A stretch of 64,000 nucleotides of DNA from an uncultured SAR116 cluster alpha proteobacterium (GTDB lineage Bacteria; Pseudomonadota; Alphaproteobacteria; Puniceispirillales; Marisalimonadaceae), in NCBI GenBank assembly GCA_902615325.1, contig CACMOJ010000002.1, forward strand, positions 38,349 to 102,348, given 5' to 3'. Each line of letters starts with the position of its first letter. Position 1 is the stretch's first letter. The position numbers were made by a program, and so were the translations under genes. Shown piece by piece: positions 1 to 9,098 of the stretch. The notes beneath the pieces were generated by a model. The model did not search any database. It saw only the letters and a program-made list of their open reading frames with translations, and was not told the origin of the DNA.

Positions 1-525
1 ATTTTTAAAAAAATCACATAATTTTATAGCATTTATTTTTGTAATAGCATTCGTTTCAATGGAATAAAATAAATTATTTTTATTATTCGTTTTAAATAAT
101 TTTATTTCAATTTCTTTAAATTGGAGTATTTTATGTTTGTTAACAATTAACAATTGTTTATCTGCATTTTTTTTATTTTTAAAAACACCTAATTGAACTA
201 TAAACTTATTAATTATCCTTTTTGAATTATTTTTTTTATCTAATAAATTATTATCTCTATTATCTTTATTTTTTTTAACTACAATATTTTTGGACTCTAA
301 ATTTTCTGAGATATTATCATTACCATGATTAAGAATTTTAAAATTATAGTCATTATTTTTTACTTCATTTGGAATAATAAAATTTTCATTATTACTAGAT
401 TTAATTACTGGGATTTCAACAAATTCTTCTCTTATAAAAATGATATTTATAAAGCTAACTATAAATAAGCAAGTTAATGCCAAAAAATTTATACTTACAA
501 AAAGATAAAAGTAAATTCTAAACAT
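1..525 (-). CDS. SPOR-domain protein, partial (C-terminus beyond window)
   Basis: The minus-strand frame opens with ATG at 525 and stays open to the window edge (175 codons seen). It shows a short cytoplasmic start, one hydrophobic segment at about residues 8-32, a long Asn/Lys-rich linker, and then, from about residue 118, a run matching the start of a SPOR peptidoglycan-binding repeat (IVQLGVFKNKKNA). SPOR proteins bind denuded glycan strands, usually at the division septum. The start lies 2 nt after the argS stop, so the two are co-transcribed. An argS-SPOR gene order is common in alphaproteobacteria. The C-terminal end is not visible. Confidence 0.8.
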   Translation of the reverse strand, partial: MFRIYFYLFVSINFLALTCLFIVSFINIIFIREEFVEIPVIKSSNNENFIIPNEVKNNDYNFKILNHGNDNISENLESKNIVVKKNKDNRDNNLLDKKNNSKRIINKFIVQLGVFKNKKNADKQLLIVNKHKILQFKEIEIKLFKTNNKNNLFYSIETNAITKINAIKLCDFFKN

Positions 526-527
526 TT

Positions 528-2264
528 TTACATCTCTTCCATGGGCTTGATAGATAAAATATTTAAACCGCTTTTTATTGTTAACATTATAGAATTAATT
601 AAAGCTAATTTTGATTTTGTTATAGATGTATCGCCTACATGAATAAATTTTAAACTTTCGTCAACTTTACCTTTATTCCATAATGAATGAAATTCAGATG
701 CCAATTCTATTAAGTAATAACAAATACGATGTGGCTCCATATGTTTAGCTGACAATTCTACAACTCTTGGCCATTGGGAAATTAGTTTGATTAAAGATAA
801 TTCATTATTATCTTTTAACATTTTAATTTCATCAAAAGAAAATTTTTGATCAAATATATTAGAGTTTTTCACTATTGATTTACATCTTGCATAAGCATAG
901 TGAACATAAAAGACTGGATTATCTTTATTTTGAGCCAATGCTTTTTTAAAGTCAAATTCTAAAATTTGTTCATTTTTTCTAGTTAACATGATAAATCTAA
1001 TTACATCTTTTCCTAAATCATTAATTAGGTCAGATAACATTATAAAATTACCACTTCTTTTACTCATCTTTATTTTTTTATCATCATTCATAAGATGAAC
1101 AATTGCACAAACTTTATTTACAAGTTTTATTTTATTTGAAGATAATGCTTTTACTGCACTTTCAATTCTTTTTAAATAACCTAAATGATCTGCACCAAGA
1201 ATATTAATTAAATTTCCTTTAGTTTTTTCTATTTTATATAAATGATAAGCCATATCATTAGCAAAATATGTCCAAGAACCATCTGATTTTTTTAATGCAC
1301 GATCACTATCGTCTCCAAATAGAGAAGACTTAAATAAAAGTTGTGGTCTTGGCTCCCATTCTTCAAGATCAGCTTTACCTTTTGGCTTTTCTAACATTCC
1401 CTCATAAATTAATTTTTTATCATTTAAAATATTTAAAACTTTATCTAAAAATCCTTTTTCAATTATTGACTTTTCACTAGTAAAGATATCCATTTCAACT
1501 CCAAGATTTAATAAATCTTTTTTTATTAAATTTAAAATCTCATTAATGACGAGTTGATTAACCGTTAAAAAAAATTTTTCGTAATCTAATTTTTCTAAAG
1601 TATCATTATATTGATTTTTTATCTTCTTAGCGATCTTAATTAAGTAATCACCAGGATAAAAATTTTCAGGAATATTTGCTTTTATCCCAGATAATTGTTC
1701 AAAATACCTTAATTGAACGGATTTAATTAAAACATCAATTTGTTTGCCAGCATCATTAATGTAGTACTCACGAGTAACATTAAAACCTACTAATTTGAGT
1801 ATTCTTGCCAAACAATCCCCTACAACAGCTCCTCTTGCATGACCTGCATGCAAAGGTCCTGTAGGATTAGCAGAAACAAACTCTAAGTTTAAGTTATTAT
1901 TTTTACCAAATAGTTCATACTTCCATTTGCCATTTTCCAGTAAATTAAATAGTATTTTATGCCATATATCTTTTTTTAAAGTAAAATTTATAAAACCTGG
2001 ATTTGCAACAAGAACATCAGAGAAATCATGATGAGTTTCAAATTTTAATTTTAATTTTTTTGCAACATCAAGTGGTTTTGTTTTAAATATAGAGGATAAA
2101 ACTAATGCTGCATTAGTAGATAAATCTCCAAATTTTTTGTCCTTTGGAACTTCAACTACAACTTTTTCTAATAAATTAATATTCTCTAAAACAATATTGT
2201 TATCTTCTAACAAAATAAGAATTGTCTCATTTATATACCGTAAATAAGTGTTAAATATATTCAT
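528..2264 (-). CDS. argS: arginyl-tRNA synthetase
   Basis: A 578-residue class I synthetase that attaches arginine to tRNA-Arg in the cytosol. The N-terminal Arg-tRNA synthetase additional domain is followed by the class signature NPTGPLHAGHARG near residue 138 and a KMSKRSGN loop near residue 399. The C-terminal anticodon-binding DALR domain follows. The length is normal for ArgS. It sits between dgt (5 nt upstream) and the SPOR gene (2 nt downstream), forming a tight minus-strand operon. Two of its substrate tRNAs, tRNA-Arg(UCU) and tRNA-Arg(UCG), are also in this window. Confidence 0.97.
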   Translation of the reverse strand: MNIFNTYLRYINETILILLEDNNIVLENINLLEKVVVEVPKDKKFGDLSTNAALVLSSIFKTKPLDVAKKLKLKFETHHDFSDVLVANPGFINFTLKKDIWHKILFNLLENGKWKYELFGKNNNLNLEFVSANPTGPLHAGHARGAVVGDCLARILKLVGFNVTREYYINDAGKQIDVLIKSVQLRYFEQLSGIKANIPENFYPGDYLIKIAKKIKNQYNDTLEKLDYEKFFLTVNQLVINEILNLIKKDLLNLGVEMDIFTSEKSIIEKGFLDKVLNILNDKKLIYEGMLEKPKGKADLEEWEPRPQLLFKSSLFGDDSDRALKKSDGSWTYFANDMAYHLYKIEKTKGNLINILGADHLGYLKRIESAVKALSSNKIKLVNKVCAIVHLMNDDKKIKMSKRSGNFIMLSDLINDLGKDVIRFIMLTRKNEQILEFDFKKALAQNKDNPVFYVHYAYARCKSIVKNSNIFDQKFSFDEIKMLKDNNELSLIKLISQWPRVVELSAKHMEPHRICYYLIELASEFHSLWNKGKVDESLKFIHVGDTSITKSKLALINSIMLTIKSGLNILSIKPMEEM

Positions 2265-2269
2265 AATTA

Positions 2270-3445
2270 TTATGATCTTAAATCATTTGATTTCATTTCG
2301 AAATAATTGTCAGTCATACTTGCAATATAATCACAAACATCTGTTGCAATAATTGCATCTGTTATATTTTGTCTTGTTTTGTAATCTGAAGTTTGCCACT
2401 TTACAGGAAGCATTTTTGGGTCATTAGTATACATTTCAAACAAAAATCTAAATTTTTTGTCAATAAGTGAGTATTGGTCCAAAATTTTTTTATTATTATA
2501 CATATTTTGAAACAAAAATTTTTTTATTGAGAGAAGTTCTTTATATGTATTTGTTTTCATTTCAATTATTTGTTTACCATAATTAATAACATCATCAATA
2601 GTTTTAATTTCATTCTTAATGATGTTAAACTTTGATTTCTCAACCAAATCATTAATAAAATAGTTGGATAAATTATTGGTTAAATAATAGATTAAAAGTT
2701 TATCATCTTTAATTTTATTATTTTTAAATTTTTGCAAAAAAGTATCTATTATTGGTAAATTTATTAAATCTTTTATTTTAATAATCTTTGATCTTAAACC
2801 ATCTTCTAAATCATGCGAAACATAAGCAATGTCATCACAAATATTGGCAATTTGTCCCTCTAATGAGGAATATTTATTAATTTCGAAATTAAAATCTTTT
2901 TCTAGAGATTTAATTAAACTTGGAACATTACTCATTGATTTAAATGGACCATTATGCTTGATAATTCCATCCAAAGTTTCATAAGTTAAATTTAAACCAT
3001 CAAAGTTTAAATACTTTTTTTCAATCTTCGTAACAATCTTTAATGTATGTAAATTATGGTTAAACCCTCCATAATTTTTCATTAAATCATGTAAAACATC
3101 CTCTCCTGCGTGACCAAATGGTGGATGCCCAAGGTCATGGGCTAAGGAAATTGCCTCAGCCAAATCATCATTCAAGTTTAAATAACGAGCAACAGATCTT
3201 GCTAATTGTGCAACTTCTAAAGTATGTGTCAATCTGGTTCTGACATGATCATTTTTAGTGTTAATGAAAACTTGAGTTTTGTCCTTTAGTCTTTTAAATG
3301 CATCGCTATATAGAATTCTATCTCTATCTCTTTGATATTCTGTCCTATTAAATTGAAGTTTACTGTCTTTATATTTTCTGCCTTTGCTATAATTCCCGTG
3401 AGAAGCGATATCAGAAAGTTGTCGATTTTCATATTTCTTGTTCAT
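2270..3445 (-). CDS. dgt: deoxyguanosinetriphosphate triphosphohydrolase-like protein
   Basis: An HD-superfamily metal hydrolase of 391 residues that is expected to split dNTPs into deoxynucleoside and triphosphate. An early His in RTRLTHTLEVAQ and the HD pair in AHDLGHPPFGHAG near residue 103 give the metal site, and a later conserved Asp lies in the CDDIAY motif. An upstream in-frame codon would add 14 residues, but the family begins near MNKKYENRQLS, so the ATG at 3445 is preferred. erpA starts divergently 57 nt away, and the gap between them must hold both promoters. It leads the dgt-argS-SPOR operon. Confidence 0.93.
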   Translation of the reverse strand: MNKKYENRQLSDIASHGNYSKGRKYKDSKLQFNRTEYQRDRDRILYSDAFKRLKDKTQVFINTKNDHVRTRLTHTLEVAQLARSVARYLNLNDDLAEAISLAHDLGHPPFGHAGEDVLHDLMKNYGGFNHNLHTLKIVTKIEKKYLNFDGLNLTYETLDGIIKHNGPFKSMSNVPSLIKSLEKDFNFEINKYSSLEGQIANICDDIAYVSHDLEDGLRSKIIKIKDLINLPIIDTFLQKFKNNKIKDDKLLIYYLTNNLSNYFINDLVEKSKFNIIKNEIKTIDDVINYGKQIIEMKTNTYKELLSIKKFLFQNMYNNKKILDQYSLIDKKFRFLFEMYTNDPKMLPVKWQTSDYKTRQNITDAIIATDVCDYIASMTDNYFEMKSNDLRS

Positions 3446-3502
3446 ACAATAAATCTGGTGTAATGTTGTTTTAAAATATACGTGCATTAAATATAATATA
3501 TT

Positions 3503-3829
3503 ATGAATAATTTTAAACTAACAAATAATGCGGCTACTAGAATTAAAAAACTTCAAAAAAATGAAGAAATTGGTTCTTTATTTCGTATTTCAGTTCTTGG
3601 TGGTGGTTGTTCAGGGTTTCAATATGATTTTTCTTTTACAAAAGAGATAAAAGATGACGACATTACCTTTTGTGATTTTGATGTAAATTATTTAATTGAT
3701 AAAACATCAATTGAATTTATTAAAGACGGAAGTTTAGATTTTGTTCAAGAATTGGGAGGTTCTTTTTTTAAGATTGAAAATCCTAATTCAACTGCAAATT
3801 GTGGTTGTGGTACTAGTTTTTCCATTTGA
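3503..3829 (+). CDS. erpA: A-type iron-sulfur carrier protein, ErpA/IscA family
   Basis: A 108-residue HesB/IscA-fold protein that hands Fe-S clusters to apo-enzymes. It carries the three ligand cysteines of the family: one in GGGCSGF near residue 36 and two in the C-terminal CGCGTSF. The length and the lack of extra domains fit ErpA. It is divergent from dgt, and this erpA/dgt pair is typical in alphaproteobacteria. xth follows 6 nt downstream. IscA and ErpA cannot be separated with certainty from sequence alone. The call rests on context. Confidence 0.93.
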   Translation: MNNFKLTNNAATRIKKLQKNEEIGSLFRISVLGGGCSGFQYDFSFTKEIKDDDITFCDFDVNYLIDKTSIEFIKDGSLDFVQELGGSFFKIENPNSTANCGCGTSFSI

Positions 3830-3835
3830 TTTAAA

Positions 3836-4591
3836 ATGTATATATCAAGTTTTAATGTCAACTCTATTAATGCAAGAACAGATAACTTAGTTAATTATCT
3901 TAATAAATACCCAATAGATGTACTTCTATTACAGGAAATAAAATCGGTTAAAGAAAATTTTCCATATAAAACCTTTGAAAATCTTGGATATAATATCTAT
4001 GCAAATTGTCAAAAATCTTATAACGGTGTCGCAATACTTAGTAAATTTAAAATGATTAATCCAAAATTTAGTTTTTTTGAAGATAATCAAGCTAGATTTT
4101 TAGAAGTTAATATACAAGATTATAAAATAATTTGTGTTTATGTACCTAATGGAAATCCAATAGATACCGAAAAATATACTTATAAGTTAAATTGGTTAGA
4201 AAACTTTTATTCATATTGCAAATCACTTATAAAAACTAATAAAAAAATCGTTATTGGAGGGGATTTTAATATAATTCAATCAAATCTTGATTGTTATAAT
4301 GAGGATGATTGGTTTAATGATGCTTTATTTACAATAGAAGTTAAAAAAAAATTAAGACAGATTTTACACCTTGGTTTCTATGATTCCTTTAGAGCAAAAA
4401 ATAGTTCAATAAAAGCATTTAGTTATTGGGATTATCAAAGTGGTGCTTGGCAGAAAGATAACGGAATTAGAATTGATCTAATATTATTAACTTCAAACGT
4501 TATAGATGAATTAAAAAATTCAGGGATTCATAAAGAACTCAGGGGGCAAACTAAACCAAGTGACCATACACCTGTATGGATCGAATTATGA
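3836..4591 (+). CDS. xth: exodeoxyribonuclease III / AP endonuclease
   Basis: A 251-residue endonuclease/exonuclease/phosphatase-fold enzyme for base-excision repair that cuts at abasic sites and degrades 3' ends. The metal and catalytic residues are in place: Asn in SFNVNS at the start, Glu in LLLQEIKS, Asp and Asn in GGDFNI, and the terminal PSDHTPVW with catalytic His. The protein is slightly shorter than the E. coli enzyme. It is co-oriented with erpA, 6 nt downstream, and converges on the IlvD-family gene with an 8-nt gap. Confidence 0.94.
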   Translation: MYISSFNVNSINARTDNLVNYLNKYPIDVLLLQEIKSVKENFPYKTFENLGYNIYANCQKSYNGVAILSKFKMINPKFSFFEDNQARFLEVNIQDYKIICVYVPNGNPIDTEKYTYKLNWLENFYSYCKSLIKTNKKIVIGGDFNIIQSNLDCYNEDDWFNDALFTIEVKKKLRQILHLGFYDSFRAKNSSIKAFSYWDYQSGAWQKDNGIRIDLILLTSNVIDELKNSGIHKELRGQTKPSDHTPVWIEL

Positions 4592-4599
4592 TATTTATA

Positions 4600-6447
4600 C
4601 TACAAATATTTGTTTTTAGGTTTAAAGGCATTAGTATTACTTTTTCTAGGATTATGAACCCAAACTTTACCATTAGGGTGCATTCCAGCTCCGTAAACAG
4701 CTGAAACTGCTAAATTTCTCATTCTAGCTAATAGACGAGTATCCACCTCTCCAACAAAAGGATGAATTCCACCATTTTTATTCACTTCATCTTTCCATTT
4801 TTTTTCTCTAGATAAAAATGTTTCTTTATCTTGTAGTTCAATACAATTAAGTTCATTTGTATTCAAATTGGCTTCAATTGTATCACCCTCTTCAACTAGA
4901 GCAATTGGCCCACCTAGAGCTGCTTCAGGACCAACATGACCAATAACTAAACCAACAGAACCACCAGAAAATCTAGCATCTGTCATTAAAGCTAATGTAA
5001 TATCTCTTTCTCTACATAAGGTAGTTATTCTAGATGTAGGGTCCAACATTTCGGGCATGCCAGGAGCACCCACTGGTCCTTCATATCTTACAATGATCAT
5101 ATCTAAGTCATTAAAAAAATCGGGATGATTATCTAATTTTTCTAGCAATTTTTTTTCTCCATCAAATATTCTCGCTTTACCTTTGAAGATATTATTTTCA
5201 AGGCCTCTTTCAACACCAGCTAATTTCAATATAGCTGTATTTTCAGGTGACAAATTTCCACCAAGAAGTCTTAATCCACCCGTTTTTTTGAATGGGCTCT
5301 TAACATGATATATTACTTCATTATCAGGGCTATCTGGATTTAATCTTAATACTTGCTCACTAAGTGTTTCACCTGTGCAAGTTAATGTGTGCCCATTTAA
5401 CAAACCAGAATCCAATAAGTTTTTGATTATTACCTGTATTCCACCTTTTTCATCAATATCAACCATAGAGTATTTACCAAAGGGCCTTGCATCTATGACT
5501 ACTGGAACAATATTTTGAGATAAATCATTAAACTCCTTCATATTCATAATGTCTCTTTCAAAATCAGAATATCCTGCTGATCTTGCAATCTCAGGAGCAT
5601 GAAGTAAAACATTTGTTGAACCACCTACTGCCATTGAAACTATCATTGCATTTCTTATAGATTCTCTAGTAACTAAATCACGCGGTTTAATATTTTTTTT
5701 AATCATATTAACAAGAAAATCTACTAATTCATTTGGAAAAATTTTTAACCTTCTAGGGTCATCAGAAGCTGGTGAAACCATATGGAGAGGTTGCATACCA
5801 ACAACAGCTATAAACGTCTGCATTGTATTGTAGGTAAACATACCTCCACAACTACCATAACCAGGACAAGATTCTTTAGCTATCCTACATTTCAAATCTT
5901 CATCTTCACTACCTGCTAATTGAAAACTCGATATGATATCTAACGGTTCTTTTGTTATAGAATCAGTTCCTGGTCTAATAGTTCCATCTGACATTATAAT
6001 TGCAGGCCTATTATGCTCTAACAAAGCCGATAAAGTACCAACAGGAGGTTTATCACATGCAACTACAGCAATTGTTCCTTCTAAACCACTAGCACTTAAA
6101 TGTTCACAAATAGCATCATTAGTAACTTCTCGACCAATAAGAGAATATCGCATTTCACGTGTTCCATTTCTCATTCCATCTGATGTTGCGATAGTAAACT
6201 CTGGAGCAACAAGTCGCATTTTGAAATCACTATTTTTGTTGTCAATTCTATTTTTAAGAGCATCATGAATTGTATCAACTTTTAGTTTTACTCCTAAATA
6301 ACATTGTGAGTCTCCACCATTTCCTATAACACCAACAGATGGATTATGAATATAATCAAGGTTAGTTCCTAGTTCTCTTGCTATTCCATATGTTTGAGCG
6401 TTTCTTCCAGGATTCCTATCTATTAAAACTGATTTATTTTTTTTCAT
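4600..6447 (-). CDS. IlvD/Edd family dehydratase (dihydroxy-acid dehydratase-like)
   Basis: A 615-residue Fe-S dehydratase of the IlvD/Edd family. IlvD makes 2-oxo acids in valine, leucine and isoleucine synthesis. Conserved motifs seen are the cluster Cys in VACDKPP, the Cys in GSCGGMFTYNTMQ, and the C-terminal DARFSGGSVGLVIGHVGPEA. The N-terminal cysteine sits in GGDSQCYLG, which is unlike the usual IlvD context, so a sugar-acid dehydratase is possible. ATG at 6447 is chosen over an upstream TTG because GGAG lies 6 nt before it. It follows valS by 13 nt in the pcm-tolC-valS operon. Confidence 0.85.
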   Translation of the reverse strand: MKKNKSVLIDRNPGRNAQTYGIARELGTNLDYIHNPSVGVIGNGGDSQCYLGVKLKVDTIHDALKNRIDNKNSDFKMRLVAPEFTIATSDGMRNGTREMRYSLIGREVTNDAICEHLSASGLEGTIAVVACDKPPVGTLSALLEHNRPAIIMSDGTIRPGTDSITKEPLDIISSFQLAGSEDEDLKCRIAKESCPGYGSCGGMFTYNTMQTFIAVVGMQPLHMVSPASDDPRRLKIFPNELVDFLVNMIKKNIKPRDLVTRESIRNAMIVSMAVGGSTNVLLHAPEIARSAGYSDFERDIMNMKEFNDLSQNIVPVVIDARPFGKYSMVDIDEKGGIQVIIKNLLDSGLLNGHTLTCTGETLSEQVLRLNPDSPDNEVIYHVKSPFKKTGGLRLLGGNLSPENTAILKLAGVERGLENNIFKGKARIFDGEKKLLEKLDNHPDFFNDLDMIIVRYEGPVGAPGMPEMLDPTSRITTLCRERDITLALMTDARFSGGSVGLVIGHVGPEAALGGPIALVEEGDTIEANLNTNELNCIELQDKETFLSREKKWKDEVNKNGGIHPFVGEVDTRLLARMRNLAVSAVYGAGMHPNGKVWVHNPRKSNTNAFKPKNKYL

Positions 6448-6460
6448 TATACACTCCAAT

Positions 6461-9088
6461 TTAATTTGATATTATCTCATTTATTTCTTTAATTTTAGTT
6501 AAAAATTGTTTTTTTAAATTTTCATTTTTTACAATAACTTCCTTAGGAGCTTTATCTAAAAAAGATTTATTGGATAACAAATTATCAATTTTTACTAAAC
6601 CTTCTTCAGCTTTACTTCTCTGTTCAATCAGCAGTTTTATTTGATTTTCATCTAAAATATTAGATTTTTTTTTAATTCCTAAAATAAATTTTTCCGTTTG
6701 AATATAATTTAAATTGTCTTCAGGAAACTTGTTGTCACTTAAATAAATAATTTCTTTTAGTTTTCCAATATACTGAAGTAAAAATTCATTTTTTTTTACT
6801 AATTTGATATTTTTTAAGTAATTTGATTTGATATAAATATTTAAAGTATTTTTAAATGAAACTTTATTTTTAACTCTATAAACTCTTAATGCGATTATTA
6901 TATCAATTAGTAACTCAATTGATAAATCTACAGTATCTAATTTAAACTTCTTTGGCCAACTTGAAGATATAAGCATTTCACTATCATTAAAAAATTTTAA
7001 ATTCAACTCTTCTGTTAGATATGGCTTTATGGGATGCAATAGTTTTAAAACTGATTTCATTATAAATGAGGATACATATTTAACTTCATTTACATCATCT
7101 ATTACTTTTGACCTAAATACTGGTTTTAAGAATTCTAAATACCAATCACAAAAATCTCCCCAAACAAATTTATAAACAGTATTAGAATACTCATTAAATT
7201 TGTAATTAAAAATAGCTTTATCTACATTGTCATATACATCAATAAGTTTGTTTAATATCCAAATGTTAATTGGTAATTTAACATCTTTAAGATCTAATTC
7301 CTTAAAGTTATAACAATCATTTAAATTCAAAAATTTACATGCATTAATTACTTTGGTTGAAAAATTTCTGTAGCCAATAATTCTTTCTTCGGATAACTTT
7401 ATATCCCTACCTTGTGCAGCCATTGCGCAAAGTGTAAACCTTAAAGAGTCAGCACTATATTTTTCTAATAAATCTAGAGGGTCCATCACATTACCCTTTG
7501 ACTTAGACATTTTTTGTCCTTTTTCATCTCTAACCAAAGCATGAATATAAACTTCTTTAAAAGGAGATACACCTTTCATAAAATGAATACCCATCATCAT
7601 CATTCTAGCTACCCAAAAAAATATTATATCAAATCCCGTTACCAAAACCTCTGATGGATAATATTTTTTCAATAAATCACTTTCCTCAGGCCAATTAAGT
7701 GTAGAAAATGGCCATAAAGCAGAAGAAAACCATGTATCTAAAACATCTTCATCCTGTTTTAGTAAAACTTTTTTTCCATAGAATAAATCAGCAGATTTTT
7801 GTGCGTCTTTAGAATTTTCAGCAACAAATACTTTATTGTCTGGTCCATACCAAGCTGGTATCCTATGTCCCCACCAAAGTTGCCTAGATATACACCATGG
7901 CTGAATATTTTCCATCCAATCAAAAAAAGTGTTTTCCCAACTCTTAGGTACAAATTTAGTTTCACCAGACTTCACAGAATCTAAAGCAGGTTTTGCTAAT
8001 GCTTCTGCGTTGACATACCATTGATCCATAAGCCAGGGCTCAATAATTGTTCCAGATCTGTCACCATGAGGAACAACATTATTGATTGTCTCTATCTTTT
8101 CAATTAAGTTATTTTGTTTTAATATTTCAATTATTTTTTCTCTTGCAACAAATCTATCTATTCCTTCAAATTCAGGTGGAACATTTTTATTTAGACGTCC
8201 ATTTTGGTCAAATATATTTATATTTTTTAAACCATGCCTTTTTCCTACCTCAAAGTCATTGAAGTCATGTGCAGGAGTAATTTTTACAGCACCAGTTCCT
8301 TTTTCAATTTCGGTAAAATCATCTGAAATTATAGGAATTTTTCTATTTGAAATTGGTAAAATCAAATTTTTTCCAATAAATTGATTGTATCTTTCGTCAT
8401 TGGGGTTAACGGCAACAGCAACATCCCCTAACATTGTCTCTGGCCTTGTGGTTGCAACAATTAAAAAATCTTTTCTATTTTCTAATGGATATTTTATATA
8501 CCAGAATTGACTTTTCATTTCTCTTTGTTCTACTTCTAAATCAGAAATAGCTGTTAACAATTTTGTATCCCAATTTACTAACCTTTTATCTTTATAAATT
8601 AAACCTTCATTGAAAAGTTTTACAAAAACCTTTTTAACTGCAGATGACAAGCCATCATCCATAGTAAATCTTTCTTTATCCCAATCTGGAGAAGCTCCAA
8701 GTGCCCTAAGTTGATTAGTAATTTGTCCTCCAGAATGCTCTTTCCATTCCCATACTTTCTTTAAAAACTTATCTCTACCAATATCTCTTCTATCAATCCC
8801 TTTTTCGTTTAATTGCCTTTCAACAACCATTTGAGTTGCAATACCAGCATGATCTGTTCCTGGTTGCCATAGAACATCACGACCTTTCATACGAAAATAT
8901 CTAATTAAAATGTCTTGAAGAGTAAAAGTTAATGCGTGTCCAATATGTAGTGAACCCGTAACATTAGGCGGAGGCATCATTATTGTATATGGTTCTTTCT
9001 TACTACTCACCTTTGCTTTGAAACAACCTTTTTTAGCCCAACGATCATACCAAAATTTTTCATAATCTTTATGATTAAATGTATCCAT
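6461..9088 (-). CDS. valS: valyl-tRNA synthetase
   Basis: An 875-residue class I synthetase that charges tRNA-Val. The MPPPNVTGSLHIGHA signature lies near residue 46 and KMSKSKGN near residue 525. An editing (CP1) domain with TTRPETMLGD sits between them, and a C-terminal lysine-rich coiled coil typical of ValS follows. The length is normal. It is part of a minus-strand run from pcm (11047) through tolC to the IlvD-family gene, with spacers of 5, 10 and 13 nt. A tRNA-Val(GAC) gene is at 53.1 kb in this window. Confidence 0.98.
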   Translation of the reverse strand: MDTFNHKDYEKFWYDRWAKKGCFKAKVSSKKEPYTIMMPPPNVTGSLHIGHALTFTLQDILIRYFRMKGRDVLWQPGTDHAGIATQMVVERQLNEKGIDRRDIGRDKFLKKVWEWKEHSGGQITNQLRALGASPDWDKERFTMDDGLSSAVKKVFVKLFNEGLIYKDKRLVNWDTKLLTAISDLEVEQREMKSQFWYIKYPLENRKDFLIVATTRPETMLGDVAVAVNPNDERYNQFIGKNLILPISNRKIPIISDDFTEIEKGTGAVKITPAHDFNDFEVGKRHGLKNINIFDQNGRLNKNVPPEFEGIDRFVAREKIIEILKQNNLIEKIETINNVVPHGDRSGTIIEPWLMDQWYVNAEALAKPALDSVKSGETKFVPKSWENTFFDWMENIQPWCISRQLWWGHRIPAWYGPDNKVFVAENSKDAQKSADLFYGKKVLLKQDEDVLDTWFSSALWPFSTLNWPEESDLLKKYYPSEVLVTGFDIIFFWVARMMMMGIHFMKGVSPFKEVYIHALVRDEKGQKMSKSKGNVMDPLDLLEKYSADSLRFTLCAMAAQGRDIKLSEERIIGYRNFSTKVINACKFLNLNDCYNFKELDLKDVKLPINIWILNKLIDVYDNVDKAIFNYKFNEYSNTVYKFVWGDFCDWYLEFLKPVFRSKVIDDVNEVKYVSSFIMKSVLKLLHPIKPYLTEELNLKFFNDSEMLISSSWPKKFKLDTVDLSIELLIDIIIALRVYRVKNKVSFKNTLNIYIKSNYLKNIKLVKKNEFLLQYIGKLKEIIYLSDNKFPEDNLNYIQTEKFILGIKKKSNILDENQIKLLIEQRSKAEEGLVKIDNLLSNKSFLDKAPKEVIVKNENLKKQFLTKIKEINEIISN

Positions 9089-9098
9089 TAAGTATTGC

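Noticed and set aside
5933..6268. Plus-strand open frame inside the IlvD-family gene
   Set aside because: It is the antisense of conserved catalytic sequence, has no ribosome-binding site and no protein-like pattern. The same holds for the other long antisense frames within valS, aapJ, sseA and the zinc dehydrogenase.
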